A stretch of 64,000 bases of DNA from Kutzneria viridogrisea (GTDB lineage Bacteria > Actinomycetota > Actinomycetes > Mycobacteriales > Pseudonocardiaceae), in contig JACJID010000008.1 of the NCBI GenBank assembly GCA_014138725.1, forward strand, positions 412,096 through 476,095, written 5' to 3'. Positions 1 to 7,765 of the stretch are shown one piece after another. Both the position numbers and the translations under genes were made by a program. How positions within the stretch are numbered: position 1 is the stretch's first letter; the number at the start of each line of letters is the position of its first letter. Below the pieces are notes generated by a model that was not told where the DNA came from, did not search any database, and saw only the letters and a list, made by a program, of their open reading frames with translations.

Positions 1-447
1 GGCGCCGGGCTCGTTCCGGCGCGCGTCCCCGGCGCACTGCATGCTGCCGAACACGCGGCGATCGGCCTGCTACCGCTGTTCGCGACCTGCGATCGATGGG
101 ACATCGGGGGCGTGTCGACCGCGCTGCACACGGATACCGGGGAGGCAACGGTGTTCGTGCACGACGGTCATCCCGGGGGAGCCGGCTTCGCCGACCGCGG
201 CTTCGCCGCGTTGGTCCCATGGCTGGTCGCTACTCGGGAGGCGATCTCCTCTTGTGAGTGTTCGGCTGGGTGCCCGTCCTGCGTTCAGTCGCCCAAGTGC
301 GGGAACGGCAACGAACCGCTGGACAAGGGTGGCGCGGTGGCCGTGCTGGACTCCGTGCTCGGGGTTGTCGGGGCCGGACGACAACACGGAGTCCACCACG
401 GCCGGGCGGGCGATCAGAACGAGCGGTCCACGGCGACCAGCTGCTGA
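1..447 (+). CDS. DEAD/DEAH-box helicase, C-terminal end (DUF1998), partial
   Basis: This is the last 148 codons of a gene whose start lies before the window; the frame is open from base 1 to the TGA at 445-447. The four-cysteine segment [10 protein letters not shown] followed by QSPKCGNGN is the zinc-binding C-terminal domain (DUF1998) of Lhr/YprA-like superfamily 2 helicases. The motor domains are not visible. Its position beside convergent Tad genes matches the Rv3649-Rv3654c order in mycobacteria (recalled synteny). It overlaps the end of the convergent primase-like gene by 34 bases. Confidence 0.85.
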   Translation, partial: GAGLVPARVPGALHAAEHAAIGLLPLFATCDRWDIGGVSTALHTDTGEATVFVHDGHPGGAGFADRGFAALVPWLVATREAISSCECSAGCPSCVQSPKCGNGNEPLDKGGAVAVLDSVLGVVGAGRQHGVHHGRAGDQNERSTATSC

Positions 448-1049
448 GAGGCATCCAGCAGCTCGGCCAGATCCGGTCGGGTGGCCTCGACGATGGCCTC
501 CTGAACGACCTGGGAATCAGGCAGTGCCCAACCGCAGACCTCGGGCTTGACCCTCCAGTGCACGACACCGTGCTGGAAGGGAGTGGGCGGCAACGGGATC
601 CAGCTGTCGCGGCCGTGCAGCAGGACGTCTCCGCGCGCGGCCAGCTCGGATCCCAGTTCCTGACCGGACTGGATGAGGAACAGCCAGTTGCCCGCCGGGG
701 TGGCGGCGATCGGCACCACGACCCCGGTGGTCCTGAGCACACTGGCCACTCGGCGGCCCAGGTCCGCGGACACCTCGATGGCGTCCACGACGTACCCGGT
801 CGCCACCAGGAGGCTGTAGCGCCGTCCGGTCCACCACGCCGCGACCTGCTCCGGCTTGGTTCCGATCCGGTCCGCCCAGTCACGGTGCACGGGCACCGGA
901 CCGTCCTCCTGGACACCGTCCCGGCCCGCCCACTGCGAGCCCGCCGGATAGGTACCTGGCAGCACCGGCCAACCGCGCCACGCGAGGCCCATCGCCTCAG
1001 CACGCAGCTCGATGCGGAACGCCCCGCGCCAGCTATCCGACCAATCCAT
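414..1049 (-). CDS. Bifunctional DNA primase/polymerase N-terminal domain-like protein
   Basis: A 211-residue protein opening with [19 protein letters not shown], a signature I associate with stand-alone actinobacterial proteins annotated as having the prim-pol N-terminal domain. I cannot point to a full set of catalytic carboxylates, so enzymatic activity is unproven. The ATG at 1049 is chosen because GGAGG lies about 9 bases upstream; an ORF extension upstream exists but has no better start. The upstream small gene (stop at 1033) overlaps it by 17 bases, suggesting translational coupling. It converges on the helicase gene. Confidence 0.6.
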   Translation of the reverse strand: MDWSDSWRGAFRIELRAEAMGLAWRGWPVLPGTYPAGSQWAGRDGVQEDGPVPVHRDWADRIGTKPEQVAAWWTGRRYSLLVATGYVVDAIEVSADLGRRVASVLRTTGVVVPIAATPAGNWLFLIQSGQELGSELAARGDVLLHGRDSWIPLPPTPFQHGVVHWRVKPEVCGWALPDSQVVQEAIVEATRPDLAELLDASQQLVAVDRSF

Positions 1050-1179
1050 GTTCTGTCGCCTCCATGGCCTTGCGGCCTTCTTCAGGAGAGAGCCACCGTT
1101 CCCAGTACTGCCAACCTGTCTCTCTCGAACCTGCGAGCGCCTCAAGCGCCCACAACACACTCAACGGCACGAGGGGCAC
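1033..1179 (-). CDS. Small protein upstream of the primase-like gene
   Basis: A possible 48-residue protein rich in Trp, Glu and Leu (ALEALAGSRETGWQYWERW near the middle), ending inside the start of the primase-like gene. The compact amphipathic composition differs from the arginine-rich noise upstream in the same frame, which is why I start at the GTG at 1179 and not at the far ATG (1416). Start and reality are both uncertain. No function can be assigned; the overlap suggests co-translation with the downstream gene. Confidence 0.4.
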   Translation of the reverse strand: MPLVPLSVLWALEALAGSRETGWQYWERWLSPEEGRKAMEATEHGLVG

Positions 1180-1369
1180 CCCCGGTAACCCGCTGTCGAC
1201 AACTGGTAGCTGGGGAACGGCGAGTGAAGGGCCGCCGACCGATGGGCCGAACGGCGGCCGACAGCCGAGCGCTCGCCTGGCTCCGCGACGGGCGGCGCCG
1301 ACACGCCGTGGCGAACGGGTGTGACGCCACTCACCGCGTGTCGCTGACCGCTCATCGCGCCTTCGGCCC

Positions 1370-1795
1370 TCACCCGCCCTCCGACACTTCAGCCGGACCT
1401 GCACGTGCATGTGCACTGGCCGTACCGGTGGCAGCCAGCCAGCCGGGCGGTTGAGCGGTCACCTCGACGGCGGCCTCCCAGCCCCGCAGGCGACAAGCGG
1501 TCAGCCGTACCCCGTACCGGTCGGCCACCCACTCCGCCCGGCGACAGGCGGAGTCGGTACCGGCGACGGCCTGCGCCGCGGCGGCCAGCGCGCCCAGGTC
1601 GGCGGCTGCGGTGGCGCGATGCCTTGTCAGCACCGCAGCGCCGAGGTGGAGCCCGAGCACCGTGGACAGCACCAGCGCCGTGGCGATCACCGCCGCCAGC
1701 ACGGTCGCACCGCCCTCGTCCCGGTGACCACTCGTCGCAGCACCGGCGCTCCGCACGGGCCCTGTGCCTAGTGGCTCGCTCGCAGGCTCGCTCAT
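1370..1795 (-). CDS. Rv3654c-type TadE/G-like secretion-neighbourhood protein
   Basis: A 141-residue protein with a pilin-like N-terminal segment: the short charged leader ends in DEGGATV, followed by one hydrophobic helix (about residues 29-52), then a soluble part with one pair of cysteines. This layout is that of the helicase/secretion-neighbourhood TadE-like family. It is the last gene of the Tad operon and its start overlaps the preceding gene by 4 bases (ATGA). It probably acts as a minor pilin or pseudopilin at the membrane; no direct function is known to me. It lacks the Glu found after the cleavage site in canonical pilins. Confidence 0.75.
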   Translation of the reverse strand: MSEPASEPLGTGPVRSAGAATSGHRDEGGATVLAAVIATALVLSTVLGLHLGAAVLTRHRATAAADLGALAAAAQAVAGTDSACRRAEWVADRYGVRLTACRLRGWEAAVEVTAQPPGWLAATGTASAHARAGPAEVSEGG

Positions 1796-2136
1796 CGCGC
1801 GGCCACACCTGGTTCGAGCACCGCGTGCGCCTGGCCGCGCAGCCGCCAGCCGGGCAGCAGCCCACCCACCGGGCTGGCGGTCACCTCCACGGAGATCTCG
1901 TCCCCGTCCACCCGCACCGACAACCGGGCACCGCTGGGGCCGATCGCCCGCACCGCCTGCTCAGCTCTGGCCGGGTCACCGCGGGCGACGAGCCTGGCCG
2001 CTTCCCGCGCGGCGTCCGTACAGCGCACCGACCCGGTGACCGCTGCCAACGCGGCCAGGCACACCACCAACAGGAAGAGCAGGGCGCAGACCGCAATGGC
2101 CGTCTCCACGGTGACGCCGCCCCCGTCGCCGCGCAT
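1792..2136 (-). CDS. TadE-family minor pilin (Rv3655c-like)
   Basis: A 114-residue protein starting MRGDGGGVTVETAIAV: a very short leader, a Gly cleavage position and the Glu at +5 typical of type IVb/TadE pilins, followed by one membrane helix and a small beta-rich domain. TadE-like minor pilins cap or prime Flp-type fibres. The start overlaps the pilin stop by one base (TGATG) and the stop overlaps the next gene start by 4 bases, so it is translated within the Tad operon. No prepilin peptidase gene is in the window, so processing must come from elsewhere. Confidence 0.8.
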   Translation of the reverse strand: MRGDGGGVTVETAIAVCALLFLLVVCLAALAAVTGSVRCTDAAREAARLVARGDPARAEQAVRAIGPSGARLSVRVDGDEISVEVTASPVGGLLPGWRLRGQAHAVLEPGVAAR

Positions 2137-2318
2137 CAGATGTTCACCGACAGGGCTCGCTCGACCAGTTCGTGCACTCGTGCGATGACCGAATCGCCGG
2201 TGAGCACCGAGTAGAGCACCATCGCGAAGGCCACGACGGCCAAGAGCCCGACGAGGTATTCCACGGTTGCCATCCCGTCCTCGGAACCGAGCGAAAGCCG
2301 GCGGCGGATCCTCTCCAC
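2136..2318 (-). CDS. Flp-type pilin, DUF4244 family (60 aa)
   Basis: This 60-residue ORF starts at a GTG (2318) preceded by GAGAGGGGA. The sequence reads basic leader, then EDGMATVEYLVG, which is the G/XXXXEY processing site of Flp major pilins, then a single hydrophobic helix ending in a short charged tail. It is therefore the likely fibre subunit of the locus, cut after the Gly. It sits between the TadC-like gene and the TadE-like gene in the same direction. Its length is typical of Flp pilins. Confidence 0.8.
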   Translation of the reverse strand: MERIRRRLSLGSEDGMATVEYLVGLLAVVAFAMVLYSVLTGDSVIARVHELVERALSVNI

Positions 2319-2332
2319 AGTTCTGTCCCCTC

Positions 2333-3049
2333 TCACCAAGTGATCAGCAGTTGGCCCGCGAGCCCGAGCAGCACCGGCAGCACCGCGAGGCAGAAGAAGG
2401 CGGGCAGGAAGCACAGCCCCAGCGGTGCGGTGATCAGCACGGCGGCCCGCTGTGCACGGGCCTCGGCGCGGTCGGCTGCCGCTGCCCTGACCCGCACGGC
2501 CAGCCCGCCGGCCACACCAGCCAGCACCGTTCCCGAGCGAGCGCTCCGCCGGGCAGCGCGGGCGAGTTCGGCCGTGCTGGCCTCGGCCAGCGCTGGCGCC
2601 CACGCCTGCACGGGGTCGGCGCCCAGTGCGATCAGGTCGGCGGTCCGCAGCAGTGCCGTGGCGCTCGGTTCCGGGGCAACCGGGCTGATCGCACGGATCG
2701 CGGTGGCCACCGGCAAGCCGGCGGTGAGGCAGGCCGCCAACAGGTCCCAGGCCGCGGCGAGGGCCAGTGGATCGGTCACCACGCGCTGCGAGGCAGCGAG
2801 CCAGGTCCGCAGCCCGAACGCCACCCCACCCGCGACCACCAGGCCGACCACCCAGCTCGCCAGCACCGTGGCGATCGTGCCTGCGGCGAGGGCGCCGAGC
2901 CAGGGCAGCCAGGCCGGTGGGGATCGTGGCACCGCGACGGGCTCGGCGTCTCTGCGGACCAGCACCGAGTGGACCCGCTCGCGCGCCCGGGCCGGTCCGG
3001 GCAGCAGCACGAGCGCCACGGCGAGCAGGACGAGCACTGTGGTGGTCAT
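2333..3049 (-). CDS. tadC: TadC-like type II secretion F domain membrane protein
   Basis: A 238-residue inner-membrane platform protein. It begins with a hydrophobic helix (TTTVLVLLAVALVLL), has a hydrophobic pair near residues 45-75, a soluble T2SSF helical domain with LLAACLTAGLPVATAIRAI, and ends in two hydrophobic segments. With the TadB-like partner it should form the platform that couples the ATPase to pilin assembly. The ATG at 3049 overlaps the end of the upstream gene by 4 bases, fixing the start. Order ATPase-TadB-TadC-pilin-TadE is conserved in actinobacteria. Confidence 0.8.
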   Translation of the reverse strand: MTTTVLVLLAVALVLLPGPARARERVHSVLVRRDAEPVAVPRSPPAWLPWLGALAAGTIATVLASWVVGLVVAGGVAFGLRTWLAASQRVVTDPLALAAAWDLLAACLTAGLPVATAIRAISPVAPEPSATALLRTADLIALGADPVQAWAPALAEASTAELARAARRSARSGTVLAGVAGGLAVRVRAAAADRAEARAQRAAVLITAPLGLCFLPAFFCLAVLPVLLGLAGQLLITW

Positions 3050-3867
3050 GGCGCCACCGGGTGCTCGGTGAGTTTGGCGCTCCACAGCACACCACCGCAG
3101 ATGAACAGTGCGCCGAGCACCAGCGCGAACTGCCCGATCGCGGTGTCCGCGAGCACGTGCAGCGGGTGCGCCTCCATGGCCTCGCCGAGCAGCACGCCCA
3201 CTTCGGGCAGTGTCGCGAGCACGGCCGCGCTGGCCCTGGGCCCGGCCATCCTCGCGTGCACCTGCTTGGTGAACCTGATCCGCTCCTCCAGGTCGCGGCG
3301 GACCGCGTCCACCACCTCGGCGAGTGGTAGACCGTGTCGCCCAGACAGCCGCCACGCGTGGCCGAGCCTGGCGAGCACCGTGCGCAGGCTCGGTTCCTCG
3401 TGCGCCTTGTCCAGCAGGATCCGATCGACCTCCCCGCCCAGCTTGGCCGCCGAGGCGACAGCGATCATGGCCTTCGCCGCCTGCGGTTCGGCGTCGATGG
3501 CGGCCCGCTCGGCGGCGGTGGCCGGGTGTGCGCCGATCTTGAGTTCAGCCACCAACGCGGTGAGCGCGCCGACCATGCCCTCGATGAGCTGGGCCCGGCG
3601 GCGCACGGCGCGCCGGGAGTGCCAGCGGCGCCAGCAGGTCACGCACAGCACCGCGTTGGCGATGGCGCCGCCCGCACCGAGCACCGACCAGCCGACACAG
3701 GCACCCGCCACGGCGAGCACGGCACTGCTGGGCCGGGGCAGTGGGCGGCGGCGCCGTGCGCGTGGCACGGTCGGCGCGATCGCGTGCAGTCGATGGCGCC
3801 CGTGCTTCGGCGGCCAGACCAGCACAGCCGCTGCCAGCAGCAGCACAGTGACAACGGGCACGATCAC
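3046..3867 (-). CDS. tadB: TadB-like type II secretion F domain membrane protein
   Basis: A 273-residue platform protein. The GTG at 3867 is preferred because AGGAGG lies 4 bases upstream and it overlaps the ATPase stop by 4 bases (GTGA). Features in order: N-terminal helix (VPVVTVLLLAAAVLVW), a second hydrophobic pair near residues 60-85, a soluble T2SSF domain (LIEGMVGALTALVAELKIG), and two C-terminal helices. It should pair with the TadC-like protein in the membrane and receive force from the TadA-like ATPase. Confidence 0.8.
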   Translation of the reverse strand: MIVPVVTVLLLAAAVLVWPPKHGRHRLHAIAPTVPRARRRRPLPRPSSAVLAVAGACVGWSVLGAGGAIANAVLCVTCWRRWHSRRAVRRRAQLIEGMVGALTALVAELKIGAHPATAAERAAIDAEPQAAKAMIAVASAAKLGGEVDRILLDKAHEEPSLRTVLARLGHAWRLSGRHGLPLAEVVDAVRRDLEERIRFTKQVHARMAGPRASAAVLATLPEVGVLLGEAMEAHPLHVLADTAIGQFALVLGALFICGGVLWSAKLTEHPVAP

Positions 3868-5021
3868 CGCCTCCTCTGGCAGGCGAGCAACTCGGTCAGC
3901 AGCGGCCAACCCGCCAACTGCTCGCCCTCGCGCCAGGCCGGGCACACCACGACCTCGTCGGCGGGACGGTCGAGCACGCCGATCTCGACGAGCTTGCGCA
4001 TGCCGTAGCGATCCCGTTTGACGTGCAGGACCAGGTGCACGGCAGCAGCGAGTTGGCTGTGCAACGCGGGACGGCTCATACCGCCCAGTGCCGCGAGAGC
4101 CTCCATGCGGGCGGGCACCTCGGCGGGTGAGTTGGCGTGCAAGGTGCCCGCTCCCCCGTCGTGCCCGGTGTTGAGCGCCGCGAGGAGTTCACACGCCTCA
4201 GCCCCGCGCACCTCCCCGACCACGATCCGGTCGGGTCGCATCCGCAGCGCCTGCCGGACCAGGTCGCGGACCGTCACCTCACCCGCGCCCTCGACGTTGG
4301 GCTGCCTGGCCACCAGTCGCACGGTCTGCGGGTGGTCGGGCCGGAGTTCGCCCGCATCCTCAACGCAGACAACGCGTTCCCCTGCTGGCACACAGCCCAG
4401 CAGCGCCGCGAGCAGCGTGGTCTTGCCGGACCCGGTCGCCCCGACCACGAGGAAGGCCAGTCGTGCCAACACGATCGCGCGCAGCACGCGTTCGATGTCC
4501 GCGGTGAACGTGCCGAGGCGGCGCAGTGCGGTCAGGTCGTGCACGGCGGGGCGCAGCACGCGCAGGGACAGGGCCGTACCGTCGGCGCAGATCGGGGGCA
4601 GCACGGCGTGCATGCGGACCCGGTCCTGCTGCTCGGCGTGCGGCAGCCAGGCGTCCACGTAGGGCTGGCCCTCATCGAGCCGGCGCCCGGCGGACAGGGC
4701 CAGCCGCTGCGCGAGACGGCGCACGGCGTCGTCGTCGGGGAACCGGATCCCGGTCCGGCACAGACCGTGCTCGCCGTCCACCCAGACCTGATCCGGCCCG
4801 GTGACCAGCACGTCGCTGGTGAAGGGGTCGCGCAGCAGCGGTTCCAGCGGTCCCGCACCGACGAACTCCTGGTGCACCCGCTCGATCGCGCCGAGCACGT
4901 CCACGTCGCTGGCGACCCCGCCGACCTCGGCACGCACCGCCTCGGCGACCCTGGCCGGGGTGAGGGCCACGCCACCGGCCGCCAGCCGCAGGCGGACCCG
5001 GTCCACGAGGTCATCGGGCAT
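3864..5021 (-). CDS. tadA: TadA/VirB11-type secretion ATPase
   Basis: A 385-residue CpaF/TadA-family ATPase. The Walker A motif is GATGSGKTTLLAAL, followed by an Asp-box (CVEDAGEL) and a Walker B-type RPDRIVVGEVRG, then the family His in NTGHDGGAGTLHANS. This is the cytoplasmic motor of the Tad system. The ATG at 5021 overlaps the end of the Ssd-like gene by 11 bases, with GAGG just upstream. It is the second gene of the operon, and its stop overlaps the TadB-like start. Confidence 0.9.
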   Translation of the reverse strand: MPDDLVDRVRLRLAAGGVALTPARVAEAVRAEVGGVASDVDVLGAIERVHQEFVGAGPLEPLLRDPFTSDVLVTGPDQVWVDGEHGLCRTGIRFPDDDAVRRLAQRLALSAGRRLDEGQPYVDAWLPHAEQQDRVRMHAVLPPICADGTALSLRVLRPAVHDLTALRRLGTFTADIERVLRAIVLARLAFLVVGATGSGKTTLLAALLGCVPAGERVVCVEDAGELRPDHPQTVRLVARQPNVEGAGEVTVRDLVRQALRMRPDRIVVGEVRGAEACELLAALNTGHDGGAGTLHANSPAEVPARMEALAALGGMSRPALHSQLAAAVHLVLHVKRDRYGMRKLVEIGVLDRPADEVVVCPAWREGEQLAGWPLLTELLACQRRR

Positions 5022-6087
5022 CGGGGACCTCGCACAGGGCCTCGACCACGGCCCGCGCTGCGGCGGCAAGCGGGCCTCGGCCACGGGTGGGCGGGCGCCC
5101 GCGTTCCAGGTCGGCGGCGAGACCGGGCTGCGAGCGCATGGCGGTGAGCAGGGGCAGGCCCACCGCTCGTGCGACCTCGTCGGCGCTCAGCCCACCGGGC
5201 GCGGGTCCGCGCACCACGACCTGGGCCTGGGTGGCCTCACCGAACAGTTGGCCCGCGACGCGGCGGGCGGCGGCGCAGGCACGGACCTCGGCGGGCACCA
5301 CCAGCACCGCGAGGTCGGCGTGGTCGAGCACGACCTCGGCGGGCTCGCTGCGATGCCGAGGCAGGTCGCACACCACGAGTTCGCCACCGCGCCGGGCTGA
5401 GGTCAGCACGGTGGCCACGGCCTGCGGGTTCAACTCCCCGTTGTCCCGGTCACAGGACAGCACGGTGAGCCTGCCCTGCCCGCGGTCCTGACCGGGCAGG
5501 GCGGCCCGCAGCGAGGAGGCGGAGACCCGGCCACCGCCGAGGGCCAGCTCGGGCCAGCGCAGGCCGGCCGCCGACTCCGCGCCCAGCACCAGGTCCAGGC
5601 CACCGGCCAGCGGGTCGCAGTCGACGAGCAGGGTGCGTCGCCCGCTGCGCAGTGCGGCCAGCCCCACCGCCGCGGTGAACACGGAGGCACCGGCACCGCC
5701 CCGGCCACCGACCACGGCCAGCACCCGGCCGGGTTCCTGACTCGGCCCGTCCACGGCGTCGGCGAAGGCCCCTGCCAGCCAGGACTCGCCTTCCGGCAGG
5801 CCGAGGACCCGTTCCGCGCCCACGGCGACCCCGCGCTCGAACAGGGTGGCCGGTGGGGTGCCCGAGGCGATCAGGACCACGCCGGAGCGGCGGGGCAGGC
5901 CGACCCGCTCGCAGCCCTGTGCGGCCTGGCCGTCCAGCACCACCAGGGGTGCGCGGGCCCAACTGCCGCGGGCCGAGCCCGCGTCGGGGGCGCGTTCCAG
6001 GTCGCAGCCCGCCGCGGCGGCCACCTTGAGCAGGTCGCCGAGCAGGTCCTCGTCGCCGACCAGCGCCAGCGGCTTCGCCTGGTTCAT
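5011..6087 (-). CDS. ssd: Ssd-like / CpaE-TadZ-type MinD-family ATPase
   Basis: A 358-residue protein with an N-terminal receiver-like domain (to about residue 110) and a C-terminal MinD-like domain. The P-loop is degenerate: VVGGRGGAGASVFTAAVG carries GAGAS where classical deviant Walker A has KGGxGKT, so the signature lysines are missing. DCDPLAGGLDLVLG and VVCDLPRH follow as in the family. This matches septum-site-determining (Ssd) and CpaE/TadZ proteins, which place the Tad machinery and, in mycobacteria, affect division. It is the first gene of the operon; the start is the ATG after GGGGGAAG. Paired DnaA boxes lie about 95-121 bases upstream. Confidence 0.8.
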   Translation of the reverse strand: MNQAKPLALVGDEDLLGDLLKVAAAAGCDLERAPDAGSARGSWARAPLVVLDGQAAQGCERVGLPRRSGVVLIASGTPPATLFERGVAVGAERVLGLPEGESWLAGAFADAVDGPSQEPGRVLAVVGGRGGAGASVFTAAVGLAALRSGRRTLLVDCDPLAGGLDLVLGAESAAGLRWPELALGGGRVSASSLRAALPGQDRGQGRLTVLSCDRDNGELNPQAVATVLTSARRGGELVVCDLPRHRSEPAEVVLDHADLAVLVVPAEVRACAAARRVAGQLFGEATQAQVVVRGPAPGGLSADEVARAVGLPLLTAMRSQPGLAADLERGRPPTRGRGPLAAAARAVVEALCEVPDAR

Positions 6088-6181
6088 CCCGCTTCCCCCG
6101 TCCCTGAGGGCGCCTCGGTCGTGCGCCTTGGCACCACCATGGCGGGGCGGGAGTGGGGAGCGGGGGGCTCGGAGATCCAGA

Positions 6182-6208
6182 TGTGGACAACTCTGCGGCT
6201 GTGGACAA
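6182..6208. promoter_or_regulatory. Two DnaA-box sequences (TTGTCCACA)
   Basis: TGTGGACAA, the complement of TTGTCCACA, occurs at 6182-6190 and again at 6200-6208, both in the same orientation with starts 18 bases apart. TTGTCCACA is the favoured DnaA box in Streptomyces and related actinobacteria. The pair lies 95-121 bases upstream of the Ssd-like/Tad operon start and downstream of the 6C RNA on the same strand. Binding is inferred only from sequence. Confidence 0.5.
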
Positions 6209-6301
6209 CTGGGGGTCCGCGGGCGGTTGCGGCGCGGGATTGTCGTACCTGTGGGGCACGATGGAGCGGGGCGTCCTCGGGCCTGCCGCCTGGTCCCGGA
6301 T

Positions 6302-6395
6302 AGAGGACGACCCCCGTCAGGGGGGAGGGACGGGGGTCGCCTACGGTTCAGTCCCGGGGGGTTGGACTGAACGCTCCGGCATGGTGCCGGATGCC
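6302..6395 (-). ncRNA. 6C RNA
   Basis: On the minus strand two strong hairpins follow each other. The first has a 9-bp stem (6364-6372 with 6346-6354) and a loop with six cytosines; the second has an 11-bp stem (6329-6339 with 6308-6318) and a loop with CCTCCCCCCT. Paired hairpins with C6 loops define the actinobacterial 6C RNA class. The position between the Ssd-like gene and the HAD hydrolase is the same as for the M. tuberculosis 6C/B11 RNA (recalled). TACCAT at 6398-6403 could be the -10. In mycobacteria this RNA regulates genes of replication and secretion through its C-rich loops. Exact ends are approximate. Confidence 0.85.
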
Positions 6396-6483
6396 CCCAT
6401 GGTATCCCCTCGACGGCTGAGGGCGCTGCCTTCCGGCGGCCAGGACACGCCGCCAACCGCGTGACGCCACCTATGCTGGCGCG

Positions 6484-7290
6484 GTGGATCCCAGCACCGG
6501 CGCACGGACAGCGGCGTTCTTCGACCTGGACAAGACGGTCATCGCCAAGTCCAGTCTGCTGGCCTTCAGCCGGCCCTTCTTCCAGGAGGGGCTGATCAAC
6601 CGCAGAGCGGTGCTCAAGAGCGCATACGCCCAGTTCGTGTTCATGCAGGCCGGTGCCGACGCCGACCAGATCGAGCGGATGCGCGCGCACATCACCGCGC
6701 TGTGCACCGGCTGGGACGTGGAGCAGGTGCGCTCGATCGTCGAGGAGACCCTGCACGACATCGTGGACCCACTGGTCTACAAGGAGGCCACCCAACTGAT
6801 CGCGGACCACCGTGCCGCAGGTCACGACGTGGTGGTCGTCTCAGCCTCCGGGCAGGAGATCGTCGCGCCGATCGCCGAGATGCTGGGTGCCACGCACTGC
6901 GTGGCGACCCGGATGGTGGTCGCGGAGGGGCGGTACACCGGCGAGGTGGAGTTCTACTGCTACGCCGGGAACAAGGCGGTGGCGATCCGGGAGCTGGCCG
7001 AGACGGAGGGCTACAAGCTGGAGGAGTGCCACGCCTACTCGGACTCGGCGACCGACGAGCCGATGCTGGCCGCGGTGGGGCACCCGACGGCGGTGAACCC
7101 GGACCGCGCGCTGCGCAAGGTGGCCGCCCAACAGGGCTGGCCGGTGCTGACCTTCTCCGACCCGGTCTCGCTGCGGGCGCGGATCCCCACGCCCTCGGGC
7201 ACGGCAGTGGCGGCCACGGCGATCGGTATCGGCGCGGTGGCTGCCGCCGGGCTGGCCTGGTACGGGCTTCGCAGGCGCCGCAAGGCCTAG
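6484..7290 (+). CDS. HAD-IB family hydrolase (SerB-like, Rv3661-type)
   Basis: A 268-residue HAD phosphatase. Motif I is FFDLDKTVI, motif II is VVVSASG, a Lys sits in AGNKAVAIREL, and motif IV is AYSDSATDEPML. These place it in subfamily IB with phosphoserine phosphatase-like enzymes and phospholipid phosphatases. The C-terminus has one hydrophobic helix followed by RRRRKA, so it is probably anchored to the inner face of the membrane. The GTG at 6484 follows TATGCT by six bases, suggesting a leaderless transcript. The substrate is unknown. Confidence 0.85.
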   Translation: MDPSTGARTAAFFDLDKTVIAKSSLLAFSRPFFQEGLINRRAVLKSAYAQFVFMQAGADADQIERMRAHITALCTGWDVEQVRSIVEETLHDIVDPLVYKEATQLIADHRAAGHDVVVVSASGQEIVAPIAEMLGATHCVATRMVVAEGRYTGEVEFYCYAGNKAVAIRELAETEGYKLEECHAYSDSATDEPMLAAVGHPTAVNPDRALRKVAAQQGWPVLTFSDPVSLRARIPTPSGTAVAATAIGIGAVAAAGLAWYGLRRRRKA

Positions 7291-7505
7291 ACCACAAGGC
7301 CCCAGCGGGGGAACTACCCGAAGGAGACCCCGGCTGGAACGCACCGCAGACGGCGCCGCGGCGTGTCGGTGCGGGAGCGTCCCCCGCTCGGCGGTAGACG
7401 CTCCCGGCCGTCCTCGGGCACCGGGCGTGAGCGGGCGTTTTCCTCACGGACAGCGACTTGAACGGTGCACCCGTCCGTGCCCTTGCTGTGACAGCCATCA
7501 CGCAC

Positions 7506-7765
7506 TAGAAAGGGAGGTGCGGACTTCTAGTCGGCCAGGGACGGAGCGGAGGAGAAGCCCCGTCCACCCCGGAAGAACTCCGTGCACGGGACATCGGGCA
7601 CCCACGCACAGCACGCCGCGGGAGGCATGTCGCCTGGGGCTGCGTACCGGGACGCCGGACGCCGAGCACCCTTCGAGTGCGACAACAGTTGCACGCTTGG
7701 TACCCCGATCGTTCCGTGCTGATTGACTAGCGGGCCCCGTCTTCGGACGGGGCCCGCTATTCGTT
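7506..7765 (+). ncRNA. Ms1-like (MTS2823/scr3559-type) small RNA with its promoter
   Basis: The 466-base gap after the HAD gene has no credible ORF. It holds TTGCTG (7483-7488), a 17-base spacer and TAGAAA (7506-7511), predicting a start near 7518, and ends in a perfect 13-bp hairpin with a UUCG loop (7729-7758). CUAGUC at 7527-7532 can pair with GACUAG at 7725-7730, closing the whole RNA as in 6S/Ms1-type molecules. Ms1 RNAs of mycobacteria and Streptomyces, which bind RNA polymerase core, lie at exactly this place downstream of the Rv3661-type gene (recalled synteny). Length would be about 245 nt; the 5' end is uncertain. Confidence 0.7.
7729..7758. terminator. Strong UUCG hairpin terminator
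   Basis: A perfect 13-bp stem (7729-7741 with 7746-7758) is closed by the loop TTCG. It ends the Ms1-like RNA and overlaps the stop codon of the convergent protease gene, so it can serve both directions. No long T-run follows, as is common in actinobacteria. Confidence 0.8.

Noticed and set aside
7427..7726. 99-codon ORF after the HAD gene
   Set aside because: It coincides with the Ms1-like RNA, has Arg/Thr/Pro-rich noise composition and ends just before the RNA terminator.
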